A stretch of 9,536 nucleotides of DNA from Gallionellaceae bacterium (GTDB lineage: Bacteria > Pseudomonadota > Gammaproteobacteria > Burkholderiales > Gallionellaceae): contig JAKFXW010000097.1 of assembly GCA_021731185.1 (NCBI GenBank), positions 1-9,536 on the forward strand. Reading direction: 5' to 3'. A program made the position numbers and the translations under genes. Positions 1 through 6,611 of the stretch are shown here, one piece after another (the stretch's first letter is position 1; every line of letters begins with the position of its first letter). The notes under the pieces are model-generated. The model made no database searches, was not told the origin of the DNA, and worked only from the letters and a program-made list of their open reading frames with translations.

Positions 1-1082
1 TGCAGTGTACTGCTGAATGTTCCAGGCATGAAAAACAATACTCGCACCTCGGTGTTGACAGGGTGATCCACGCTCAGCTTGTTTTCAGTGCAAAAGCCTG
101 GGTCGCAACTGCCGCTTTTCGTGAAGTCCTTCGCTACGCTGTAGTAGATCAGCGTGTACCATTGGTTGTCAAAAAACCATTGCTGAGGGCGGGCGGTGCC
201 GGACCACCCAGCTGCCGAGCCTGCGGCCGCACTGTTAGGCAGCCAGCCTCGATTATACCCGTCATTGGCATCGTAATCGCCGGGCGCAGATACGCTGTCT
301 GCCCATGGGTAGTAGCCGTTGGCCATATAGTAGTTGGTAAGCGCCCGTTTTACCTCGCCGGCCACCCGTTGTTCAACCAAGGGCATCAAGCTTTTGGTGG
401 TGATGAACAGGAGTTGGTCGTTGAAGGTGGCAGATTGGGCGCTTGCAATAAAGGGGCCGCTGGCGGAGGCATTGTTCCGGCTATTGGCAATGTCCAGGTA
501 GTTTGCCGCGCTGTTTTGTTCAGTAGCGGTGTTTCGAGTCTGTGAGCCGAGGGCACTACCCGGCGAGAATATGACTGCAACTGCGTCGTAGCCTGCTGCG
601 GTCTGCAGGGATACACCATCGGCGTTGTATACCAAAAGTGTACCCTTGGTGTTGCTGTTGAGAATGGCCGAGCCATTAGCATGAAACGAGTTGGATACCG
701 CATACCATAGATGCTCACCCGATCCATCGCGCAGATCGGGTAATCCCAGTGTTATCCATGGCAACCTTCCAATCAAGCTTTGGCAGCTACTTCCAGAATA
801 ATCTGCCAAGGTAATCATCCCATCATTATTAAAATCAGGACAGGGCAGCTCTCCGGGACGATTAGGGTCACTGACGGCATAACCGATCAACGCATCTTTT
901 GCCTGTGCCAGCGCGGCGGAGGTATTTTCCTGACGTGCAGTTTTAACCGAGGATGAAGTTAACGAATTCACCAGCACTGTGGCGGTGCCCACTACCAATA
1001 TCACCAGCATCACCATTAACGCTACGCCGCGCTGCTTGCGGGATAGAGCAGAAAAAATGGCAGGTGAGTGTAATGGTCGCAC
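1..1082 (-). CDS. Long prepilin-like protein (3' partial), possible minor/tip pilin with calcium-binding loop
   Basis: The frame is open from the mshK stop to the left edge: 360 codons with no stop. The start is GTG at 1082, the only initiator giving a prepilin leader; an ATG further in would begin inside the membrane helix. The leader ends SRKQRG, with cleavage expected after G19, followed by the hydrophobic helix VALMVMLVILVVGTATVLV. Mature position 5 is Val rather than Glu. After the helix comes ALAQAKDALIGYAV...LPCPD, a pattern familiar from long type IV pilin-like proteins. Residues 83-94 (DFNNDGMITLAD) match a dockerin/EF-hand loop. GRLPWITLGLPDLRDG (105-120) follows, then a second helix-like part (about 232-258, VEQRVAGEVKRALTNYYMANGYYPW). 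Cysteines include C81, C100 and the pair SCDPGFC near the visible end. Secretion through the MSHA machine is likely. It could be an MshP/MshQ- or GspK-like component; I do not recognise a specific gene. Confidence 0.75.
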   Translation of the reverse strand, partial: MRPLHSPAIFSALSRKQRGVALMVMLVILVVGTATVLVNSLTSSSVKTARQENTSAALAQAKDALIGYAVSDPNRPGELPCPDFNNDGMITLADYSGSSCQSLIGRLPWITLGLPDLRDGSGEHLWYAVSNSFHANGSAILNSNTKGTLLVYNADGVSLQTAAGYDAVAVIFSPGSALGSQTRNTATEQNSAANYLDIANSRNNASASGPFIASAQSATFNDQLLFITTKSLMPLVEQRVAGEVKRALTNYYMANGYYPWADSVSAPGDYDANDGYNRGWLPNSAAAGSAAGWSGTARPQQWFFDNQWYTLIYYSVAKDFTKSGSCDPGFCTENKLSVDHPVNTEVRVLFFMPGTFSSTL

Positions 1083-1088
1083 GATTGC

Positions 1089-1520
1089 TTACTCAGGCGA
1101 TCTGTTTCGTATGGGTCGGGTGGACTTTAATTGTTCCCCAACTTTTAATTTCATAGGTCGCGAATTACCAGGCAGAGTGATAGAAATGGAGTCAGGGTTT
1201 TTTTCATCGCTGGTTTTGGCGTTCTGAGGCACACCATTAATCCACGCTGTGCGTGGCCCGTTATGTCGTTGCACAATGCCGTTGACGATCACCGAAGAGT
1301 TTGTCACCGCAGAGTTTGCGCGGCCAGGGATGCGTTTGCCTGTTTGAGCTCGCTCCAGTTGTGCGCGCTCTTTCGGGGTAAAAAATAAACGTCCTAATTC
1401 GGCAGCGTGCAAGGCGGAGGAGATTGCCCAAGCGAACATGCCGAGTGTAATGCAAATAAGTGTCAGCTGTTTTGTTATGCCCGCTCGGGAATGATGGCTA
1501 GGGTATGAATCATGACTCAT
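1089..1520 (-). CDS. mshK: MshK-like small secreted/periplasmic protein
   Basis: Position after MshI- and MshJ-like genes makes it the candidate for the MshK/PilP role of linking the inner-membrane subcomplex to the secretin. 143 residues. The N-terminus has basic residues followed by a hydrophobic core (LTLICITLGMFAWAISSALHA, about 20-40) with a plausible signal peptidase site near LHA/AE. The mature part begins AELGRLFFTPKERAQLERAQ, then a Ser/Arg-rich link and beta-strand-rich segments NGIVQRHNGPRTAWINGVPQ (about 80-99) and ISITLPGN...MKLKVGEQL. The 'NG-x-V...WINGV...LKVG' pattern resembles GspC/PilP-type small domains. The start ATG overlaps the previous stop and has AGGA 7 nt upstream (1528-1531). 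The stop lies 6 nt before the next gene's GTG. The function is inferred from context; the family resemblance is weak. Confidence 0.5.
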   Translation of the reverse strand: MSHDSYPSHHSRAGITKQLTLICITLGMFAWAISSALHAAELGRLFFTPKERAQLERAQTGKRIPGRANSAVTNSSVIVNGIVQRHNGPRTAWINGVPQNAKTSDEKNPDSISITLPGNSRPMKLKVGEQLKSTRPIRNRSPE

Positions 1521-2140
1521 GGCGCATTCCTATTGTGTAGTGCCAGCCAGCCACCATTACATGTGGCGTGAATTTGTGCGGTGGTATTGAACGCGCTGAC
1601 AGGAGAATTCTCCGACATTGCACCCTTGCGCTCGAGCACGCATTGTTCAAGGATGTACCGCCCTTTGACCTGTGCATGCAGGGCATTAAAAAAATGGATG
1701 AGCTGTTCCTCGTGCAATAAATCTAATTGCAGCATCATTGCACTTTTTTTAAGTTCAAAATTTCCGTGATCCAAGGGTGGATTAGGAACGAAATTCTGCT
1801 GTGGAGAAATAGTATATTTAAAGTCCAGTACATGATTTTGTTGCTTTAGTTTATCTAATCCTTCTATCCAATCCAAGCGCTGGTTTGCGTTCAAAATGTT
1901 GTGATTGAGCAAGGCGCTGTACTCTGCTGTGTAGGCATTCATATTGCCACGGTCTTCACGCGCTCCGGCCAGTTTACGGCGCGCCTCATTCAATAGTTGT
2001 TGGGAGGAATTTTGACTGGCGTGGATATTTTCTAAATAATTTTCACTCAATAAAATAATCGCACTACTTAAGCCCAGCGTGAGCAGAAAAACGAGTCCGC
2101 CCACTTTGATGTGCGGCCAATCTTTGAGGGAGAGTTTCAT
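1517..2140 (-). CDS. mshJ: MshJ-like PilO/GspM-type inner-membrane protein
   Basis: Likely partner of the MshI-like protein in the inner-membrane alignment complex. 207 residues with bitopic topology: short cytoplasmic N-terminus, membrane helix at about 12-33 (KVGGLVFLLTLGLSSAIILL), a predicted coiled coil at about 34-75 (SQQLLNEARRKLAGAREDR), and a compact alpha/beta periplasmic domain typical in size and layout of PilO/GspM. Two cysteines, C167 and C194, are the only ones and could form a disulfide in the periplasm. The ATG at 2140 comes 10 nt after the preceding stop, with only a weak GAGA upstream. The stop overlaps the next start as ATGA. Residues 171-176 (RKGAMS) resemble the KGTMS reading of the repeat seen elsewhere, with two base differences in the core. 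PilO-like identity is inferred from topology and order, not from a strong sequence signature. Confidence 0.55.
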   Translation of the reverse strand: MKLSLKDWPHIKVGGLVFLLTLGLSSAIILLSENYLENIHASQNSSQQLLNEARRKLAGAREDRGNMNAYTAEYSALLNHNILNANQRLDWIEGLDKLKQQNHVLDFKYTISPQQNFVPNPPLDHGNFELKKSAMMLQLDLLHEEQLIHFFNALHAQVKGRYILEQCVLERKGAMSENSPVSAFNTTAQIHATCNGGWLALHNRNAP

Positions 2141-2150
2141 GATTTGATTC

Positions 2151-3665
2151 TCATGGTTGGGGTCGCCAGAGAATTTTCAGCTCAAACTGTGCTGGCTTAT
2201 CGATGTTTTCATTGATAGCAATGCTACCCGATGCACTGACATCCAGTGGTAAGGCAATAGGTGTGACCACATGCCCGTGCTTGGATAATGCTTGCTGAAA
2301 ATCCTCCAGATAGGCCAAGCCATCGCGATAATTGCCCGACCATTTCTGCAATTCACCATTGAGCAGGATCACATGCTCGGGCGAGGCAGTCGCAGAACGA
2401 ATGGAATTAAGATGCCACGCCAATTTATTAACTTTAATATTGGGAAACACATTTAACGCCATGCTCAGGTCAGCCAAAATGACTTGTGGTGACGGAGAAT
2501 GTTGATCGAGTTTACGCACCAGTAGTACTGCTGTTTTCATATCACTGGCTGTCGCCAGCGCTTTGGCAAAGCCGGGCGTGCTGGGAAAGTTTTGAATAAT
2601 TTTTTGTGTTTGCTGCGTGAGCTGCTGAATTTCTACATGCATGGATTCGCTATCCGAATTGAGTGAGTAACCCGCCCAGAGGTTGGTTATACCCCAAATT
2701 AAACTGCCCAGCATGAGCGCGGCACTCAGTCCCAGCAGATTGCGGCGCAATTGCCAGAGATTAAAAAAATGCTTGTGCTCGGCTGAAGCGTATTGGCTGG
2801 GCGGAGGCTTGGTCGCCAGCAAGTGCAGGAACAGCGGAGTGGCATCCGACTCAACATAGTTAAACGTAGTGTTCAACTGCTTGCCCAATGTTTGTATATC
2901 GAGGTAGGAAAAATGCATCGCACTAGTGTTTCGTAATTTCTTTTCCAGTTCTGCGCGTTGATTCGCATGGCATATCATCACCACGTCCAACACCTGCCCA
3001 TGCGGTAATAAACTTAAGCTGTGCAGATAATGCTCGGTGCGAGCCGTCTCTGACGCGACAACTTCCCCAAACGGTTTGTTGGGACTGACACTCACCAGAC
3101 GTGAAAAATGCAGACGCTTGTGGTTGAAATAAGTTTGGCGCAAACCCGCGTGTTTTTCCCACGAGAGTAACAGTAGATGATCAGAATTTATATCTTTAAC
3201 CAGTGGTGCGCTGATATTGGACACTGAATAAATGCCTGCAAGCGGGATGCTGTTGGCCAGCAGGATGCCAAGCCAAGGTGAAATGTGAGCAGGATTAGTG
3301 AGGGCAGAAAATAGAATATCCTCATCGCGCCGCCCCTCATTACTGCGCTGGAGTAGTAAGGCTTGGCGGAACGGGGTGTTGCGGTAATACTGTTCAAATT
3401 TACGCTGCAACATCCCACTGCGTTCGCTCCCACGCAAATGCGGCACGGTTTCATGACGAAAATCTTCCTCGATAAAATCCGTGAGCAGATAAATGGGCGT
3501 GCTGGGCTGAGTTAAAAGAAACTGGCCAAACTGCTCGCGCCCCTGCGCGGTATCCGCAAAATGTTGCTCGGATACCAATGCTTTATTGACCCATAGATAG
3601 GCGTGAAATGATTCTGCACTAAGGAACAATAATAGTTTGTTAGACATTGTGCCCTTGTGGTACAT
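2151..3665 (-). CDS. mshI: MshI-like inner-membrane assembly protein (PilM/GspL-like cytoplasmic part plus PilN-like periplasmic part)
   Basis: Probably anchors the alignment subcomplex, bridging cytoplasm and periplasm. 504 residues. Residues 8-300 look like a cytoplasmic, divergent actin-like (GspL/PilM) domain, judged by size, position and alternating strands; no clear ATP motif is visible. KPPPSQYA (287-294) and LWQLRRNL (303-310) precede a single membrane helix at about 308-330 (LLGLSAALMLGSLIWGITNLW). A short helix (343-360) and a PilN-like alpha/beta periplasmic domain follow (VILADLSMALNVFPNIKVNKLAW about 395-417). The start ATG at 3665 overlaps the mshG stop by one base and has AGGTGA 7 nt upstream; an alternative ATG at 3647 would begin MSNKLLLF. 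The segment between them carries a copy of the short repeat read as HKGTMS. Stop to next gene: 10 nt. The name rests mainly on architecture and context. Confidence 0.6.
   Translation of the reverse strand: MYHKGTMSNKLLLFLSAESFHAYLWVNKALVSEQHFADTAQGREQFGQFLLTQPSTPIYLLTDFIEEDFRHETVPHLRGSERSGMLQRKFEQYYRNTPFRQALLLQRSNEGRRDEDILFSALTNPAHISPWLGILLANSIPLAGIYSVSNISAPLVKDINSDHLLLLSWEKHAGLRQTYFNHKRLHFSRLVSVSPNKPFGEVVASETARTEHYLHSLSLLPHGQVLDVVMICHANQRAELEKKLRNTSAMHFSYLDIQTLGKQLNTTFNYVESDATPLFLHLLATKPPPSQYASAEHKHFFNLWQLRRNLLGLSAALMLGSLIWGITNLWAGYSLNSDSESMHVEIQQLTQQTQKIIQNFPSTPGFAKALATASDMKTAVLLVRKLDQHSPSPQVILADLSMALNVFPNIKVNKLAWHLNSIRSATASPEHVILLNGELQKWSGNYRDGLAYLEDFQQALSKHGHVVTPIALPLDVSASGSIAINENIDKPAQFELKILWRPQP
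3642..3660 (-). repeat. Copy of the short repeat at the mshG/mshI junction
   Basis: The coding strand reads CCACAAGGGCACAATGTCT, one base different from the mshN core CCACAAGGGGACAATG. Here it is in another frame (HKGTMS) and contains the alternative ATG of the MshI-like gene, with AAGGG only 4 nt before that ATG. Confidence 0.8.
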
Positions 3666-4867
3666 TAAAATTTCACCTTGCCTATTAAATCATAAATGGG
3701 CGACAGCACTGACAACATCACCCACCCCAGCAAAATACCCAGAACAATGGTCATGGTCGGCTCAATCATGACTTGCATACGCTTGATTGAATCTTTCACC
3801 TCGCGATCATAAAAATAACTGACATTGCGTAACGCCAGATCCAGTTCGCCAGTAGCTTCACCCACTTTTAACATGCGAATAACCAGCGGTGGAAAAATGT
3901 GAGTACTCATAAAACTTTGTGTAAGATTTTGTCCGGACTCGATCTCGTGGGTGATTTTATCCAAGCTCTGTGCAATCACCTGATTGTTGGCCAAGGCGCG
4001 TGAATTAGCGATACATTCCAGAATGGTAATGCCTGAGCCATACATCATGGCAAAGGTATTGGCAAAACGTGCCAGAATAATTTTTCGCAGAATGGATCCG
4101 GTCGGCCAGATATGCAGCTTGAGATTATCAACATGATATTGCAGGCCGGGATTATAGAACAGCGCCAGTTTCAGCAAACCAAACAGTGCCACAGGCAGCG
4201 TCAGAATGATATACCAGTAGTCGACAAAAATGGCCGAGGTGGCTAACAGCATCCGGGTTTGAATAGGAATTTCCTGCCCCATGCTTTTGATGAAACTGAC
4301 CAGCTGCGGCACCAGATATATCATCAGAAAAAATGTAACGGCCAACACCACGCTGCCCACAAACGCTGGATAGATCATCATATTGCGGGTTTGCGAAGCG
4401 ATCTCATCTTGCCACTTGAGTGATTCCGTCAAGTGTTTGAATATTTCCCCCAAGCGCCCACTTTCCTCGCCCACATGTGTCAGGTTGATAAATACTGGAT
4501 CAAAGGTATCTGGATGTTGTGTCATCGCTTGCGATAAATTTTTACCGGCCTGTATAGACTCAACCATGCTGGCAATGATGGCGCGAAATTTTTGGTCATC
4601 CATGCTGTCGCGTAAATCAGATAGGCAATCCAGCAGCGGTACGCCAGCGTGTATAAATTGTTCCAGATTAAAAAAGAAGGTGATGAGGTCGGCGCGTTTT
4701 ACTTTACGACTGCCGAAACTGGCCTTGCGTGCACTTTCTTTGGCGCTGATTAAATCCAGCCCGCCGCGATTCAAGCGCATTTCAAGATCAATTATATTTG
4801 CCGCATCCTGCAAACCCTTAGAGGATTGCCCTTGCGCGTTGATTGCCTTATAGGAGTACAGCGCCAC
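3665..4867 (-). CDS. mshG: MshG-type inner-membrane platform protein (GspF/PilC family)
   Basis: Polytopic inner-membrane protein that couples the MshE ATPase to pilin insertion. 400 residues, normal for the family. After an N-terminal segment (MALYSYKAINAQGQ) there are two T2SSF/GspF domains: residues about 60-185, with the conserved HVGEESGRLGE at 131-141, and about 264-389, with KVGEATGELD at 334-343. Predicted membrane helices are at about 166-190, 212-236 and 368-392, matching the three-helix family topology. The start is GTG at 4867, chosen because AGGGAG lies 6 nt upstream (4874-4879) and because MALYSYKA is the expected family beginning. The stop TAA shares one base with the following ATG (TAATG), so the next gene is probably translationally coupled. 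Confidence 0.88.
   Translation of the reverse strand: MALYSYKAINAQGQSSKGLQDAANIIDLEMRLNRGGLDLISAKESARKASFGSRKVKRADLITFFFNLEQFIHAGVPLLDCLSDLRDSMDDQKFRAIIASMVESIQAGKNLSQAMTQHPDTFDPVFINLTHVGEESGRLGEIFKHLTESLKWQDEIASQTRNMMIYPAFVGSVVLAVTFFLMIYLVPQLVSFIKSMGQEIPIQTRMLLATSAIFVDYWYIILTLPVALFGLLKLALFYNPGLQYHVDNLKLHIWPTGSILRKIILARFANTFAMMYGSGITILECIANSRALANNQVIAQSLDKITHEIESGQNLTQSFMSTHIFPPLVIRMLKVGEATGELDLALRNVSYFYDREVKDSIKRMQVMIEPTMTIVLGILLGWVMLSVLSPIYDLIGKVKF
3673..3678 (-). promoter_or_regulatory. Ribosome binding site for the MshI-like gene
   Basis: AGGTGA is fully complementary to the 16S 3' end core and lies 7 nt before the ATG at 3665, inside the last codons of mshG. It supports the upstream start over the ATG at 3647. 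Confidence 0.65.
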
Positions 4868-4873
4868 GTTTAG

Positions 4874-4879
4874 CTCCCT
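4874..4879 (-). promoter_or_regulatory. Ribosome binding site for mshG GTG start
   Basis: AGGGAG, overlapping the mshE stop codon (TAG at 4878-4880), lies 6 nt before the GTG at 4867. It decides that non-ATG start and couples mshG to the end of mshE translation. Confidence 0.65.
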
Positions 4880-6584
4880 AACCTATGCGGTCAGTAAGAT
4901 CGACCACTCGCGCCACTTCAGATAACGAAGTTTGCCCCTGTAATACGCGTCGCAGTCCATCGCTGGCCAGCGGGCGGAATCCCTTGTCTTTCGCGGCTTG
5001 TTTGATGTCGCGGATACTGGCACGGCGCGCTACCAGATCATCGAGGTCACTATCCATTTTGAGCAATTCCATGATTGCCCGCCGCCCGCTGTATCCTTGA
5101 TGCCGACACAATTCACAGCCAGTGGCGCGATATAGCGTCAGTCCACTATCAAGTTGCGCATTATGCAAGCCGAGCAAGGTACACTCGCCTTGATCTGGAC
5201 GGTATGCATATTTGCAATGCGGGCACAGTACGCGCACGAGGCGTTGAGCAATAATGCCGATGATGTTGCCGGCCATAATGTCCGGCAAAATGCCGATGTC
5301 GAGCAGGCGCGGAATTGCGCCTATGGCCGAATTGGTATGCAATGTGGAATACACTTGATGACCAGTCATAGCCGCGCGGAAAGCCATTTCGGCAGTAGGA
5401 TGATCGCGAATTTCGCCGACCAGAATAATGTCTGGATCTTGTCGCATCATGGAGCGTATGCCGTTTACAAAATCCAGTTTGGTGGCTTCGTTGACCGAAG
5501 TTTGTCGTACCAGGGGAATTGGATATTCAACCGGGTCTTCCAGCGTCATGATGTTAATGGACTCGGTATTCACATGATTGAGCACCGAATACAGCGTGGT
5601 CGTTTTACCGCTACCGGTGGGGCCGGTCATCAGGATGATGCCTTCAGGTTTGGCAATGATTAACTTCATGGTGGTGAGCGCCGCATCATCCAAACCCAGT
5701 TGGTTAATCGGCACGATGCCTTTTTGTCGATCCAAAATACGCAGAACCAGATTTTCACCATGCGTTGTGGGATGTGAGGCCACGCGAAAATCTATAGGTC
5801 GGCCTGATAAGCGTAATGAAATACGGCCATCTTGCGGTGCACGGGTTTCGGCGATATTCATGCTGCTGATGACTTTCATTCGTACTACCATCGCCGGCCA
5901 GAAGCTTTTGTGCAAGCTACGCACCTGACGTAACACGCCGTCTATGCGATAGCGTATGCGGAGGAAGCTGTGTTCCGGTTCAAAGTGTATGTCTGACGCG
6001 CCTTGTTGAACTGCTTCAGTAAGCAGCGCGTCAATCAAACGCACCACAGGTTGGCTGAATTCATTTGCGCCAGCCTGTAGCGTTTGATACTCCATATCAG
6101 TCGGCTCAATCTCATGCAGAATGCCGTCGATAGATAATTCAAAACCATAGTACTGATCAATCGCCCGCAAAATGTCGGACTCACTGGCAACCTGTGTAAC
6201 TAAGGTATATTCATCCTTCAACAAGGCGCGCAATTGATCCAGTGCAATAATGTTGTCTGGGTCAGCGACTGCCAGCGTGAGTTGTTTGATCGGTAAATCG
6301 ATCGACAGGGGCAGCAGCAGATAGCGACGGGCAATGTCTTTGGGAATGAGTTTAATGGCTGCAGGGTCAATAATGATGGCAGAAAAATCGACGCTTTCCT
6401 GCCCTAGATTTTCTGAGATCACATCGCGTATGATGGCTTCTGTCAGAAAGCCCAGACCAACCAGCAAGCGTCCTAACGGCTGATGGTTTTTTTGTTGCTC
6501 TTGCAGGGCAAGACGTAGTTGATCGCTACTGATGACCCCTTTATTTACCAGTAGATGACCGAGCTGTTGTGTTTGGACTGACAT
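4878..6584 (-). CDS. mshE: MshE-type pilus extension ATPase (GspE/PilB family) with N-terminal c-di-GMP domain
   Basis: Cytoplasmic hexameric ATPase that powers pilin polymerisation. 568 residues, usual family length. The N-terminal MshEN domain has two 24-residue motifs at 7-30 (QLGHLLVNKG...LQEQ) and 36-59 (PLGRLLVGLG...), separated by exactly 5 residues, the c-di-GMP-binding layout known from Vibrio cholerae MshE. Catalytic parts: SDIHFEP 197-203, arginine-rich ETRAPQDGR 246-254, Walker A GPTGSGKTTT 321-330, Asp box TLEDPVE 347-353, Walker B DIILVGEIRD 385-394, His box TGHQVYSTLHT 407-417. Four cysteines (CPHC 454-457, CELC 490-493) form the zinc-binding module of GspE/PilB extension ATPases, which retraction ATPases (PilT) lack. 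The start ATG follows CGGAATCAGC, a moderate ribosome site. The stop TAG lies 10 nt before the mshG start. The second c-di-GMP motif departs from consensus at its first and last positions. Confidence 0.88.
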   Translation of the reverse strand: MSVQTQQLGHLLVNKGVISSDQLRLALQEQQKNHQPLGRLLVGLGFLTEAIIRDVISENLGQESVDFSAIIIDPAAIKLIPKDIARRYLLLPLSIDLPIKQLTLAVADPDNIIALDQLRALLKDEYTLVTQVASESDILRAIDQYYGFELSIDGILHEIEPTDMEYQTLQAGANEFSQPVVRLIDALLTEAVQQGASDIHFEPEHSFLRIRYRIDGVLRQVRSLHKSFWPAMVVRMKVISSMNIAETRAPQDGRISLRLSGRPIDFRVASHPTTHGENLVLRILDRQKGIVPINQLGLDDAALTTMKLIIAKPEGIILMTGPTGSGKTTTLYSVLNHVNTESINIMTLEDPVEYPIPLVRQTSVNEATKLDFVNGIRSMMRQDPDIILVGEIRDHPTAEMAFRAAMTGHQVYSTLHTNSAIGAIPRLLDIGILPDIMAGNIIGIIAQRLVRVLCPHCKYAYRPDQGECTLLGLHNAQLDSGLTLYRATGCELCRHQGYSGRRAIMELLKMDSDLDDLVARRASIRDIKQAAKDKGFRPLASDGLRRVLQGQTSLSEVARVVDLTDRIG

Positions 6585-6611
6585 GCTGATTCCGGAGTGA
6601 GTGCCACACCG

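Noticed and set aside
468..480. CCGGAACAATGCC in the prepilin-like gene as a repeat copy
   Set aside because: Only the GGAACAATG part matches and the AAGG end is missing; consistent with chance.
63..545. Plus-strand ORF of 160 codons opposite the prepilin-like gene
   Set aside because: The minus strand here has an uninterrupted frame with prepilin leader and family motifs; the plus ORF has no recognisable features and is a shadow.
1012..1018. ATG codons at the MVML part of the prepilin-like protein as start
   Set aside because: They lie after the predicted cleavage glycine, inside the hydrophobic helix; starting there would remove the leader. GTG at 1082 fits better.
6528..6542. KGVIS in MshE, coded by AAAGGGGTCATCAGT, as another copy of the repeat
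   Set aside because: These residues are part of the conserved first MshEN motif, and the DNA matches the repeat core only in the AAGGGG part.
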